A stretch of DNA of 64,000 nucleotides from Prosapia bicincta (Eukaryota; Arthropoda; Insecta; Hemiptera; Cercopidae), in assembly GCA_036971475.1 (NCBI GenBank), contig JBAIZL010000001.1, forward strand, positions 141,800,692 through 141,864,691, in the 5' to 3' direction. A program made the translations under genes and the position numbers. The notes under the pieces were generated by a model. The model was given only the letters and a program-made list of their open reading frames with translations. It had not been told where the DNA came from and did no database searches. Of this stretch, positions 45,002 through 55,578 are shown piece after piece (within the stretch, counting starts at the first letter, position 1; each line of letters opens with the position of its first letter).

Positions 45002-46900
45002 ATGGAATCTGAAACAGGTACATATAATTTAAGGGGGGAGAAAGCGAAAAAAACAGAAAAATTAGAGGAATATAACAAACATAGTAGGTCTAGGAAGGGT
45101 ACAGCAATTGAGGAAGCTGCAAAAGGAAAATATGTGACATTAAAAGAAAAAATAAATGAAAAAGAGGAAGAAGCTACAATAGGCCTAATAGAATTGGAAA
45201 AAGGGACAAGCCTAGAAATACAAGAGACAGAAACGGAAGGCACAGATATGCCTATAGAAGAGAGTGAGGTGGAAACCCAAGTAGATGAGGCTAGGGGATT
45301 ACCACTGATGCAAACCCAACAGAAAAAGGGAAATAATGAGGGTGTTGATTTAAGGAATATAATGAGGACTTTAATGGAAATGAGTGTAAACATAAATACA
45401 GGGAGAGAGGAAATGAATAGAAAATTTGAAGAGAGTAAGGAGGAAATAAAAAAAGAAATGAATAGAAAATTTGAACAGAGTAATGAAGAAATAAGGAAAT
45501 TAAATAAAAATAGTGAGGAAATAAAGGAGGAAAATAAGGAGATGAAAGAAGAGATGAACAGAGGATTTGCCTCAAGTAGGTTGGAAATGGATAAGAAATT
45601 CGAAAGCCTAAAGGAAGAAAATAGGAGAATGATAGAGGATATGAGGGAACAGTTGAGAACAGAGAATAATGCTGTAATAGGAGTTATGAGAAGAGACTTA
45701 GAGGAGAAGATTAAGGAGAATTTTGAGGAAACAAAAGAAATAATAGCTGATGTGACAGAAATTAATAAGAAAGAGATAGAGAAGGTAGAAAATATAACAA
45801 TACAGAACAGGGAAGAGTTAAGAGTTTTAAATAGGGAGATAGCGATTGAGAAAAACAATAATAATGATAGAATTGACCGATTGGAAACAGAAGGAAGGAG
45901 GAATAATGAGAAACAAGGGGAATTGACCCAGAGAATGGAAAAGGTAGAAAAGAAGGTGGAAGAAAGTAAAGGAGGAGAAGGCCTAAGGATCATACAAGTG
46001 TCTTGCGGGAATCAGGAGGAGATGCCCAAATTTAATGGAAGGAATGGTAACCCTATGGAGTTCCTCAAAAGACTGGATAGGTATGTGGAGAGAAAATTTG
46101 AATGTAGGACAGGGGAAAGATTTGAAAATGAATGGAGAGGAATCATAGATAGAGCTTTGGAAGTAGGAGCGGCTAGATGGTGGGAATCAATCAGAGAGGA
46201 GGTGGAAGATTTCGCGGATTTACAAGATAGATTTGTAGAAAGATACTGGGCCAAAGAAATACAGGAAGGCATTAAAGAGAGAATGGAAAATGAAAGGTAT
46301 ATTGAGGGAAATGGAAGAGCCAGAGCAGATTATTTCATAGAAAGAGTCATAGTTTTAAAGAACATGACACCACCGCAAAATGAGGAAGAGATAGTCCGGA
46401 GATTAAGCCGGCATTTTAATGAAAGGATACAGTTGTCAAGAAGGGTGCAAAATATAAAAACGATCCGAGAGATGGAAAGGATGCTGAATGAGGAGGACAT
46501 AGAGGAGAGAAATAAGGAAATAAGACAGAGAAACAGGGGACCGTGGAATAGGCCTACCCCTAGAGAGGAACAGAATGGAAATAGATTTCCACCCAGAAGG
46601 GGTGAGGAAGGGATGAGACAGCAGGGAAATAGAAGATTTCCAGGACCAGGAGAATTGTATAGAAGGAATGAATATAGGAATGAAGGGCGGCCATATGTCC
46701 AGTTTTTTAACAGAAGAATAGATAATCATATGAGGGGGAATGTTGAACCAAGACCAGGGCAGGAAAATAATCGAGAAAATAGAGGAGACAGGAATTACAG
46801 AACCAATGACAGGAGCCAGAAGGAAGTAAATCAGATAGAGACAAGGAGATGTGTGGGGACAAGGAAGGAGGATGGTGCACATAGTCAAACGGAAAACTAG
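45002..46900 (+). CDS. gag: Gypsy gag polyprotein
   Basis: 632 codons, ATG 45002 to TAG 46898-46900. Residues about 90-330 are highly charged with Glu/Lys/Arg heptad-like repeats (RKFEESKEEIKKEMNRKFEQ-type), predicting a long coiled coil. Residues about 335-500 hold the retrotransposon gag core: PKFNGRNGNPMEFLKRLDRY, ARWWESI and FVERYWAKEI. The last 130 residues are Arg/Gly/Pro/Asn-rich and likely bind RNA. No CCHC zinc knuckle is visible, which is less common in Ty3/gypsy gag proteins. The protease frame overlaps the last 14-16 bases in the -1 frame. The long antisense frame here is a shadow. Confidence 0.9.
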   Translation: MESETGTYNLRGEKAKKTEKLEEYNKHSRSRKGTAIEEAAKGKYVTLKEKINEKEEEATIGLIELEKGTSLEIQETETEGTDMPIEESEVETQVDEARGLPLMQTQQKKGNNEGVDLRNIMRTLMEMSVNINTGREEMNRKFEESKEEIKKEMNRKFEQSNEEIRKLNKNSEEIKEENKEMKEEMNRGFASSRLEMDKKFESLKEENRRMIEDMREQLRTENNAVIGVMRRDLEEKIKENFEETKEIIADVTEINKKEIEKVENITIQNREELRVLNREIAIEKNNNNDRIDRLETEGRRNNEKQGELTQRMEKVEKKVEESKGGEGLRIIQVSCGNQEEMPKFNGRNGNPMEFLKRLDRYVERKFECRTGERFENEWRGIIDRALEVGAARWWESIREEVEDFADLQDRFVERYWAKEIQEGIKERMENERYIEGNGRARADYFIERVIVLKNMTPPQNEEEIVRRLSRHFNERIQLSRRVQNIKTIREMERMLNEEDIEERNKEIRQRNRGPWNRPTPREEQNGNRFPPRRGEEGMRQQGNRRFPGPGELYRRNEYRNEGRPYVQFFNRRIDNHMRGNVEPRPGQENNRENRGDRNYRTNDRSQKEVNQIETRRCVGTRKEDGAHSQTEN

Positions 46901-47679
46901 CGAACACTGGTATCGTCGTCTTGGATCAGGAAAAGGAGCATCAAACAGAACAAATGAGGTTGCCAGTGATAAAATTTGATAAAAGCTCCTACGATAAAAA
47001 TAAGTTAACTATAAATAATGTATTAATCAGTAGAAAATTTTTAGAACAAGAAGATGAGGAGAGAAATTATAATTTAGGAATTGAAAAAAAAATAATAAAC
47101 CCAGAGATAGAGATTAAGATGGAAGATACAAGTTTACCAGCATTAATAGACACAGGCAGTAACGTAACATGTATCCAGGAGAAATGGATGTTAGAGAATA
47201 AAAATAAAATAGGAAAAATAGAAATCCTACCAATAAAAAATTTAACCATTCGGACTGCAACAAATAAGAAAACTAAAAAGATAAACAAAATGATCATGGT
47301 AATAGGAGAAATAGAAGGGGTAAAATATCCGTTTCAATGCCTAGTGGTGCCAGGCTTATTGAGAAAAGTTATTATAGGTACGGATATGTTGATGGATGTG
47401 AAGGCACAACTTGATTTTGGAAAATGGGAGATGGAGTTTAAATATGAAAACAAATTATATAAATCAAAAATGAGTGTAGATGGGCAGACAAAATTTAAAG
47501 GGGAGATGAATAATTTTGAAAATGAGATGGAGGAGGAATTGAGTTGTGATGAACAGGAAGGAATGAATGATATGGAAAAATGGGAAGAATTTGAAACTTT
47601 TGGAAACCAGAGTCAAAATTATATTAAAATTGTACAAGAGGAGGGAGAGATAAAAAAGAGGATATTTTTGAAAGAATAG
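46885..47679 (+). CDS. pro: Gypsy protease frame (reached by -1 shift from gag)
   Basis: This frame is open from 46885 (after TAG 46882-46884) to TAG 47677-47679 and lies at -1 relative to gag. There is no ATG near its beginning, so expression as a gag-pro fusion is likely. LPALIDTGSNVTCIQ contains the DTG active-site triad of a retropepsin (Asp codon at 47149). VIIGTDMLMDVKAQLDF near 47370 is the second conserved protease block. The acidic tail (about 47500-47679) links to the RT frame. GGAAAAC at 46891-46897, just before the gag stop, is an imperfect slippery site. Confidence 0.85.
   Translation, partial: SNGKLANTGIVVLDQEKEHQTEQMRLPVIKFDKSSYDKNKLTINNVLISRKFLEQEDEERNYNLGIEKKIINPEIEIKMEDTSLPALIDTGSNVTCIQEKWMLENKNKIGKIEILPIKNLTIRTATNKKTKKINKMIMVIGEIEGVKYPFQCLVVPGLLRKVIIGTDMLMDVKAQLDFGKWEMEFKYENKLYKSKMSVDGQTKFKGEMNNFENEMEEELSCDEQEGMNDMEKWEEFETFGNQSQNYIKIVQEEGEIKKRIFLKE
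47652..47658 (+). promoter_or_regulatory. Candidate -1 ribosomal frameshift site A AAA AAG
   Basis: In the protease frame the codons read ATA AAA AAG, so A AAA AAG fits the X XXY YYZ slippery rule exactly. A -1 slip moves translation into the RT frame (KKEDIF...), which stays open to 50171, while the protease frame stops 19 bases further on. The position is where a pro-pol junction is needed. Confidence 0.6.
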
Positions 47680-50171
47680 GGAATGAAGAGGTAACTGAGG
47701 AACAAAGACAGGAGATGAGTGATTTAATAGAGAAGTATAAAGAAGTATTTTCAGACCAGCCCGGTTTATGCAGTGCATATAAACATAAGATTAAAGTTAG
47801 GGAAGATGTACCATTTTACCAAAGAAATTACCCAATTCCTACAAAGTACCAAGATCAGGTACAAGAAGAGATAGAGAAAATGTTGAGGTTAGGTATAATT
47901 GAAAGAAGTACTAGTCCATATATTAATCCAATAGTCCCAGTCATCAAAACCAATGGGAAAGTTAGATTATGTTTAGATGCAAGAAAACTAAATGAAATTA
48001 TAATTCCGGATTATGATTGCTATAGAGGAATAAATGAGATTCTACACAGAGCAAAGAGAGTTAATTGGTTGAGTACCATGGACCTCACTAACAGTTTCTG
48101 GCAGGTTGAATTGGAAGAGGAGTCAAGAAAATATACTGCATTCCAACATAGAGGGAAAACATACCAGTTTGTTGTTACACCCTATGGATTGAAAACATCT
48201 CTAGCAGCATTGGCAAGAGCTATGGACAGTATTATGAGGGAGGAATTAGAAGATTTCACCTTAATATATGTAGATGATATAGTCTGTATGTCTGAGACAT
48301 TTGAGGAGCATAAAAAACACCTAGAAAAGATCTTCCAATTTTTTTTAAAAAACAACATGACCATTAAATTTGATAAATCAGAGTTCTGTAGAAAAGATAT
48401 TTCATTCTTAGGGTATAGATTGACTACAAATGGAGTAAAAATGGATGAAGAGAAGGTTAGAGCTATATTAGAATTTCCCTCACCTAAAAATCCTCGACAG
48501 TTAAAAGGTTTTATTGGAATGGCTAATTATTATAATAAATTTATAGAAAAATATTCAGAATTTGTACAACCATTATTAAAATTATTATCTAATAGAAACA
48601 AATTTATTTGGACAGAAGAGGAGGAGCGAAATTTTATTAAATTAAAGAAAAAATTTTTGGAAACAAATGTACTTACTCACCCAGATTACCAGAAAGCATT
48701 TTACCTACAAACAGATGCCAGTGAATATGCCATAGGAGGACACATCTATCAGATTGATGAAAAGGGGGAGAAAAAGGCAGTAATGTTTATGAACCGCACA
48801 TTAAAAGGAAGTGAAGTTAAATATTATACCACTGAGAAGGAATTACTTGCTATATTGTTTTGTCTGCAGAAAGCAAGACAGATCATCCTAGGAAGAAAAA
48901 TTGTGATCCAGACTGACCATCAGGCCTTAACTTTTATTAAGACTTGTAAAATTTTAAATTCAAGATTGCATAGATGGATATTACTAATGCAAGAATATGA
49001 TTATACTATTGAACACTGTAAAGGAAAAGAAAATGTAGTTGCAGACCTATTGAGCAGGAACCCTTGTGACAAAAATAAGTTTGAAAGAAGAGACCAAAAT
49101 TCAGAATTACAAATAAATTATATAGAAAGAGTTATGGATATGGAAATGTGTACAAAATTTAAAGAATTTAGTAAATTACAAGTAGAAGATTTGGAAGTTA
49201 GAGAAATAAAAGAAAACATTCAAAATTATCCTCAAAATTATAAAATTATTAATAACTTAGTATATAAAAGAAATAGGGAAAGTTGGAAAATAGTAGTACC
49301 AAAGGGAATGATTAAAGAAATAGTGGGTACTTGTCATGAATATTACCTGCATGCAGGAGCTAAGAAATGTCATACCATATTATCAGAGAGCTTCACTTGG
49401 AAGAAAATGGGAAAAAGCATTAGGGGAATTATTAAAACATGTAATATTTGTCAAAGAGCTAAAAATGTAACCCAAGGTAATTTTGGAGAGATGAAAGGGA
49501 TCCAAGTGGAAAAACCAAAGGAGCAATTGTCAATTGATTTTATAGGACCATTTCAAAGAACTGTAGGAGGCTATAAGTATTTATTAGTAATTTTAGATGT
49601 ATTTACAAAATTCGTTCAAATCTATAAATTGAAAAAGGCAACCACAGGGGAGGCAATTAAATGTTTAGAAAATTATATAGAAAAATTCGGGAGAGTAGAA
49701 AGAATACAGACTGATCATGGAACCCAGTTTAATAATAAGAAATGGCTGGAGTATATTAAAAATAGAGAAATGAAACCAATATTTTCTCCAATAAGGAGGC
49801 CACAAAGCAATATCGTTGAGAGGGTGAATAAGGAGATCATTAGATGTTTGAGAACATATTGTCATCATAACCATAGAGAATGGGGAAAATATGTAGAGGT
49901 TATTAACCAGGCAATTAATGAAATTCCTCATGAGACTACAGGATACACACCTAACCAGCTACAACTAGGAATTCAGGATGAAAGGTTTTGGCAAAAGGAA
50001 ATAAAAAATTTAGGCTGGAGTTCAAAATTAATTAATTTAGAAAGACATTTAGAAATTGCTAGGAGTAGAATTAAGAAGAAGGCTCATAAGAGAGCAGAGA
50101 AATTTAATAAAACTCATAAAATAGAAGAATTAAATGTTGGGGACATGGTATTAGTAAAAGAAAATTGGTAA
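47659..50171 (+). CDS. pol: Gypsy pol: reverse transcriptase, RNase H, integrase
   Basis: The frame is open through the -1 shift; its first ATG is 47715 (818 codons from there). Counting from that Met: RT with CLDARKLNEI and catalytic YVDD at 185-188; RNase H with TDAS (Asp 334), TEKELLAI and TDHQAL; integrase with the HHCC zinc domain (first His 541, CNICQRAK) and D,D-35-E catalytic residues D608 (SIDFIGP), D667 (QTDHGTQF) and E702 (SNIVERVN). TAA at 50169-50171 stops it before the C-terminal module, which continues in the same frame at 50172-50390. Confidence 0.95.
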
Positions 50172-50390
50172 CCACAGGGTATAAGAGGTGAGATGGCAAA
50201 ATTATTTTATATATATGATGGACCTTATGTGATCACCAAGAAATATGGCAAGGCGACTTATGAAATCAAAGATGCTAGAAGCAATAAAATTAGAGGAATT
50301 TTCCATATTAGCTTGTTAAAGAAATTTTATGAACCAAGGGAGGCACACCATGGAGAATCAGATAAATTTCAGATAGAACAAATTAAATAG
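50172..50390 (+). pseudogene. Integrase C-terminal GPY/F module, cut off by a nonsense codon
   Basis: Same frame as pol, directly after TAA. It reads PQGIRGEMAKLFYIYDGPYV then KATYEIKD and GIFHISLLKKFYEP, the GPY/F module of Ty3/gypsy integrases, and ends at a stop near 50388-50390. One stop codon separates it from the rest of pol, so this copy likely makes an integrase without its C-terminal module unless the stop is read through. Confidence 0.85.
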
Positions 50391-51122
50391 TAAGGGAGAA
50401 GTCGAGAGAAAGGAAAATAACAAGGGATAATAAGATGGTAACAACAGGAATGACTCAGGATATAAAAGTATTAGGAGAAGGAAGTGAATGTAGGAGGGAT
50501 AGATAACAAATAAACCGGAAATGACAATGGACCAGAAATGACTTAATAATTAAACAAACACTTGAAAAAAAAATAAAGAAATAAAAAATATATAAATTTA
50601 AATAAAATAGGAAGGGATGAACGAATAAGAACAAGGACCTAACCTACAAACAACCTAGACATGCTATGACTCGGTTAGGCTAAAATTAAGAAAAAAAAAC
50701 ACTGTGTCAGAAGATAGATTATATAGATAAATAAAAAGACTTATGATTGGAAAGATTCCATTCTATTAAAATTAAAATAAAGAAAGAAAAAGAAAAAGGT
50801 TATAAAATAGATTCTAAGAATCAGAAAATGATTAATGTACTAGATGTTAAGATTATAAGAGGATTGTTGATTAAATGTTAATTGTTAATTTATTGTATTG
50901 TTAGGAGTTAAGTATATCATATGTAATTAGAGGGCAGCAGACAAGCAAGAAGGATAGAGTAAGAGTTTACTCCCAAAATGTGAAAATTGAGATAAAAAAA
51001 AAAGGAATTTTGGAATCAAAATTTTTTTTTATCTAAATTTGGGGACTATGTAACATTTTGAAGTAGTATATATATAAAAGGCACTTACAAAATAAGATAA
51101 ATATATATAAATAAATTCAGTA
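50391..51122 (+). other. Gypsy 3' untranslated region with candidate polypurine tract
   Basis: A-rich, non-coding, no envelope gene. AAATTTGGGGACTA followed by TGTAACATTTTG at 51049 looks like a polypurine tract and LTR start 74 bp upstream of the position where similarity to the 5' LTR begins (51123). An alternative purine run lies at 50993-51005. Confidence 0.6.
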
Positions 51123-52251
51123 TGTAAAAAAATTACTAAAATATACCAGTAACGAAATGTAAACATAACCTAATTTCACTTGTGTAGAAAATGCACATGG
51201 CCACATTTTAGATCTAATCACAAGATTTTATATAAAAAGAAAAAAAAACACACAAATCACTATTTATAAGAAAATGTATTAGAAGTAATTGATAGATAAC
51301 AATTTGAATAGAACAATAGAATGATATAAATACACTTAAAACTTTCAAACGGCAAGCTAATGAAATGTTCTGAAGTAAACAAGATGGGAGAACGAATTTG
51401 TGGAGTTGCGTGCGCATTGACCGGCAAAAGATATTCGTTTTAAATATTTCTCGTGGAGATATAATCTAAAACAGTTTGGGAAATAAGATTTAAATGCAAT
51501 TGTTTTGCAAAGAAATTTAAGTGCAGTTGTTAAGAAGAAGAAGTGTATCAGAGGCGGTGAACATGACATCTGTAAAGCTGTTACAAGGAATAAACGAGAA
51601 AATAGCGGAAATTGACGACTTGGCCATTTTATTGCTAAAAAGGGAGCGTCAGTTAGTTGGGACAGAGCATTTGAACGAGGCAGACGTGTTTCAGAATTGG
51701 CTGTAGAAATTTTATTTTTTTAACTGGTGCGGAAAGTGCAGTATCGTATTCAAATCATAATTACAGAATAACATTAAGCCAAATCATTGAACTGATCGAT
51801 TAAGAAGACATTATTCAGGAAATTATTTAATTAGAAACCAAATAACTTGTAAAAAAATTCTAGCTTGTAAGAATTGTAACTTAGATATTTTTTTGAAAGT
51901 GCCAACTCAAATTTTATTATTCAAAATTTAGAAAACCCACCTATTAACCCGAGATAAGGAGAGCTCAAGCTCAAATTAAAGTAATTAAATCAAATTCAAT
52001 TAATATTAAAATTTATAACTAAACTTCTTGCTGCCATAAACAAATTTTAGACTTAGGCTAATAAAGCTTAATTTTTATAATTCTTTGTGGATGAAATAAG
52101 ACTTTGTAATTAGTAAGTGACTTTATAAAAGAAAATAAGGAATGTCATATTAAGATATTAAAATTTTTGTAACAAAAGCAGCATTGAATCGTTATTTCTT
52201 TTAACTTATAAATTTTTATTAAGACTTATAAAAGTGAATTTACCAATTATT

Positions 52252-52254
<3 letters not shown>
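51123..52254 (+). repeat. 3' LTR of the gypsy element
   Basis: 1132 bp, nearly identical to the 5' LTR, ending ATTATTACA. It carries the second copy of the small LTR frame (51563-51706). The true start may be 51049, preceded by a GGGGAC purine run. Confidence 0.93.
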
Positions 52255-52291
<37 letters not shown>

Positions 52292-52317
52292 TATACATAT
52301 TATATTATATATATACA
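52255..52317. repeat. (AT)n tract flanking the gypsy insertion
   Basis: A pure AT run followed by degenerate TATTATAT sequence. With the short AT run at 43651-43669 it marks the microsatellite target into which the gypsy element inserted. Confidence 0.9.
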
Positions 52318-52447
52318 TTATTGTAATTTTCATTCCTGATGATGTTGGTACTGTTTGCCAACGAAAAGCTTTGGATATAAATTAATAAATATTCTTGTAT
52401 TTGAATAACCTATGTTGTTTTAAATTATTAAACAAGAAAACGTATTT

Positions 52448-52450
<3 letters not shown>
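52318..52450 (+). repeat. Penelope-type terminal repeat, direct copy
   Basis: Contains the ribozyme motif (52332-52376), then AATAAATATTCTTGTATTTG, AATAACCTATGTTGTTTTAA and ACAAGAAAACGTATTTTATA, and runs into (AT)n(GT)n. The same series, lacking one block, precedes the gypsy element at 43540-43660 and occurs at 57248-57325. Confidence 0.8.
52332..52376 (+). ncRNA. Canonical hammerhead ribozyme motif (type I)
   Basis: Stem I AUUC/GGAU (52332-52335 with 52373-52376), core CUGAUGA (52336-52342), one U, stem II GUUGG/CCAAC (52344-52348 with 52358-52362), GAAA 52363-52366, stem III palindrome AAGCUU 52366-52371, U52372 at the cleavage position. Beyond stem I, UUU (52328-52330) and AAA (52379-52381) can extend the helix after an internal loop. 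Confidence 0.82.
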
Positions 52451-52482
<32 letters not shown>

Positions 52483-52498
52483 ATTAATACACACACAC
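52448..52498. repeat. (AT)n(GT)n...(CA)n microsatellite
   Basis: AT units pass into GT units, then ATTAATACACACACAC forms a small palindrome. It follows directly on a Penelope-type terminal repeat, as the (AT)n(GT)n array at 58959-59156 does. Confidence 0.9.
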
Positions 52499-55411
52499 TG
52501 CAATGGGCAGTTACATGTCACAGATTACAGTTGCAATAACAAGGAAATTTCATGTATTTTTAATGGGTTATGTAACCCAGGTTACGAGGGGAAAAACAAA
52601 TATAAAGGGACCTTAGGGTTGTGGTAGGTTTAAGTAAAGGGTATAGAAAAAGGGAAACAAAGCCATTAGCAGAGAGAGGGGTTTTTATTTTAATTTTTTA
52701 ATTTTATACTTTACACACATTTTCAAAAGAGTGAATAGGTAAAAATCAACCTAGAAACACCAACAACATTCGAGGGGATGCAGAATTTCAAAAGCAAAAG
52801 AAGATGCCCAGCAGGAGAAATCACGAAAAAGTAAGATGGAAGGGTTAGATGATCATTAAGAAAACAGGCATAAATATCGATCGGTTTGGAACAGAAATTC
52901 ACATGGGAGAAACGCCGGAAATGACGACCACATCACATGACCAAAATTACGTCATTTTTTGAAGCCTCGCCATTGGTTGGAAACAGGTAGCGATGAAATA
53001 CGTTCGGTGACGGTTACTAAAAATCGACAAGGAGAGGGTAGCGTTACTTTGGACTTCAATCAGTGAAGACGTGTCTCCGGGGTGCTCCCTTTTGTAAGAC
53101 TTTTATAGTTTACAAATCGATAAGTAAAACAAGAATATGCAGGGCTAAACACTCGTAGTGAAACTGCTGTGTTGTAGTCTCGTGTGTTTTTTAAACCCTT
53201 TTGGGGAGGAAACTCTTCCAAAAGTGGTTTCCAAATGTAACATCAATGTCGTAGCATCCTTGAGAATTTTGTTTGTTTGCTGTGGAAAGTGTAAAGGGAA
53301 AATAGAGTCAGTGAGTTTCGTAATATTGAACAGTGCTACAAAATTTTAAGAAATGTGAACAGATTAAATTTAAATTTCCATTAATTTTCATTTTAAACAA
53401 ACATTTTTTAAGAATAAACAGTGTAAAACATGTAAGTTTCATTAAAGAGTAAAACAATAAAAATTTTAAAACGTAGAGTGAGAGGAAAATTTTTAATTAA
53501 TTAAAAACTGGAACTGGAATTCGTCAAGCCAAAGCAGAAAGGAGTCAAGATCTCACCCAAAAGGTGGGGATGCTTTGTTTCGGCCCAGGACGCTATCCAA
53601 AGAGAAGCCAGCGGGGTGACGCCAACTTGTTGGACGAGTTCACATCGCATTCAAGATGGTCAAGAAAGGAGAGAGGGAGAAGATGGAGCCAACACACCTA
53701 ACCAGAGGAGAGAATATAAATGGAAAGGTCAGATTTTAGCTTCTCTCTTATTAGCGATTTCAAAAAATTAAACTTAAATAAATTTTCTTTTTAAAGGTAC
53801 AAAAATATCAAGTAGTGGCTTTGTTTATTATATAAATTAGAGGGGGTAGTATTCAGTGGGGGTAAGCCCAACCACAAGATGGACTTCACCTAACAAGCTT
53901 TATAGTTTTAAAATGAAAATAATTTATGGTAATTTGGAAATTTGAATACAGAAATTTATAAATTGTTTAAAACATAAAGAAATTAAATCAAAGTTAGAAA
54001 TTAAAGGTTTTTTTTAAATATCAATAAATAAAGAAAAATAAATAGAATGTAAATATTAGTTGAGATAATTCCTTATGAAATTTATATCAAAGGAGCCGAC
54101 AAATATGGCCTACTTAAATGTAAATGTTTCTTTTTATAGTAGTTTAGACTTAAGATAAAAAGTTAAAATTATTTATTTGAGAATTAATTACAATTAAAAG
54201 GGATTAAATGGTTTACAAAATTATTTGAGAATAAATTAAGGGGTAGTAAAGCAGAAAAAAGGGGACAAAATTATATTTTTGAAAAAATTTCTTCGATTAA
54301 AATTAAATGTAAATTATGTTGAATCTTAACTGAACAAAATATAACTGGAAGTTAATATTTTACAAAAAATTATGCTGGTCTAGTGAATTAAATTTAGCTT
54401 AAGAACTTCAGATTTAGAGATAAGACATATTTGTTTCACTTACTTATAGAAATAGAAAATATTATTATTTTGTTGTTTTTGAAATGAGTTCTGGAAGGGT
54501 TATCCAGATAAAGATAAAAAGTTAAAATTGATTGTTGATAAATTTTGGTTTTGGAAAGATCAGTTGTTTATTTTGTACAGAATATTAAAATCAAAACTTC
54601 ATAATTTTCATAATCAAATAAATTGATTGTTTATTCAAGGGGATTAAAAAAGAATTTTATAAAATAGAGAAAGCTTTATTTAGAAAATGAAGTAAATTTT
54701 GTTTTGGTATTAAATGGTTAAATAGAACAAGAATAAAGTAACAATTTTAATTAAATATAATTAAAAAATATTTTTCTTACAATTTTTTATTTTAATGTAA
54801 ATGAAGAAACAAGTTATAATAAATTTTGATAGTAAATGTTTAAAAGAAAGGGTTGAATGGGATAAAGAATTACCACTAAAATTACAATATTAATTTTTTA
54901 GAAGAGAAAAGAAGATATAAAGTTAATTGGGGTAAAAGAGAAGTCATAAAGTAGACTAATAAAAAGAATTGTTAAAAATTTTAATGTGTTGGTTAATATA
55001 AGAAACATACAAACTGTGTTGTATTTTCATAAATTAAAAATAAAACAAAAACCAATTTTTTACTAACTTGCAAACAAAACAGTAGTTATTTATTAAAACA
55101 AATTTCTTACACACTCCTAAAACAAAAAGGGTCATTTCGCCATTAAGATGCCTTCAAATGAACTCCTTCCCCGGAAAATGGTTACCCAAATGGTTAACTC
55201 TCAGCAAGTTAGGTTTTTTAAATTAAAGTCCAGGGACTGATTCTCTGGCAGATTTTGGCAAGCATTGCACATTGTTCTAGCCATGGGCTAGGAACGTCTC
55301 GTTTCAAAATGTTTACTTAACAATGGATAAGGCGGAGGCGGCGACGTTCGGTCACATGATAGCTGAGAAGTGGCTGGCTGGGTGGTTTGGCAGTGTGCGC
55401 GGTCCGTTGCA
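52499..55411. other. Unidentified A-rich block with GC-richer islands
   Basis: Between two dinucleotide arrays. GC-richer islands at about 52900-53100, 53520-53700 and 55220-55410 alternate with A-rich filler. I see no frame longer than 63 codons worth reporting and no transposase, gag or RT motif. The layout resembles a large non-autonomous retroelement and is echoed at 59157-60860, but the similarity is loose. Confidence 0.4.
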
Positions 55412-55434
55412 AAACACACACACACACATGCACA

Positions 55435-55520
<86 letters not shown>

Positions 55521-55578
55521 CACACACACATATGCACAAACACACACACACACACACAAATACATACCTCTGCACACA
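55412..55578. repeat. (CA)n microsatellite
   Basis: About 160 bp of CA units with a few ATG and AAA interruptions. All long frames across it are repeat artefacts. Confidence 0.97.

Larger units (their letters stand above)
43670..52254 (+). mobile_element. Ty3/gypsy LTR retrotransposon, young insertion in ODAD2 intron
   Basis: The 8.6-kb element has two LTRs (43670-44792, 51123-52254), a primer-binding-site-like TGG two bases after the 5' LTR (44795), gag, protease, RT, RNase H and integrase in Ty3/gypsy order (RT before IN), and no envelope frame. ATATA flanks both sides (43665-43669, 52255-52259), but it lies in an (AT)n tract, so the 5-bp target duplication is only consistent, not proved. 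It is antisense to ODAD2. The LTRs differ by about 3 substitutions and 2 short indels, so the insertion is recent. Confidence 0.95.

Noticed and set aside
44932..45993. 353-codon minus-strand frame
   Set aside because: Exact antisense shadow of the A/G-rich gag coiled coil. It has no motif, and its Ser/Phe/Leu-rich composition is what complementing Glu/Lys codons gives.
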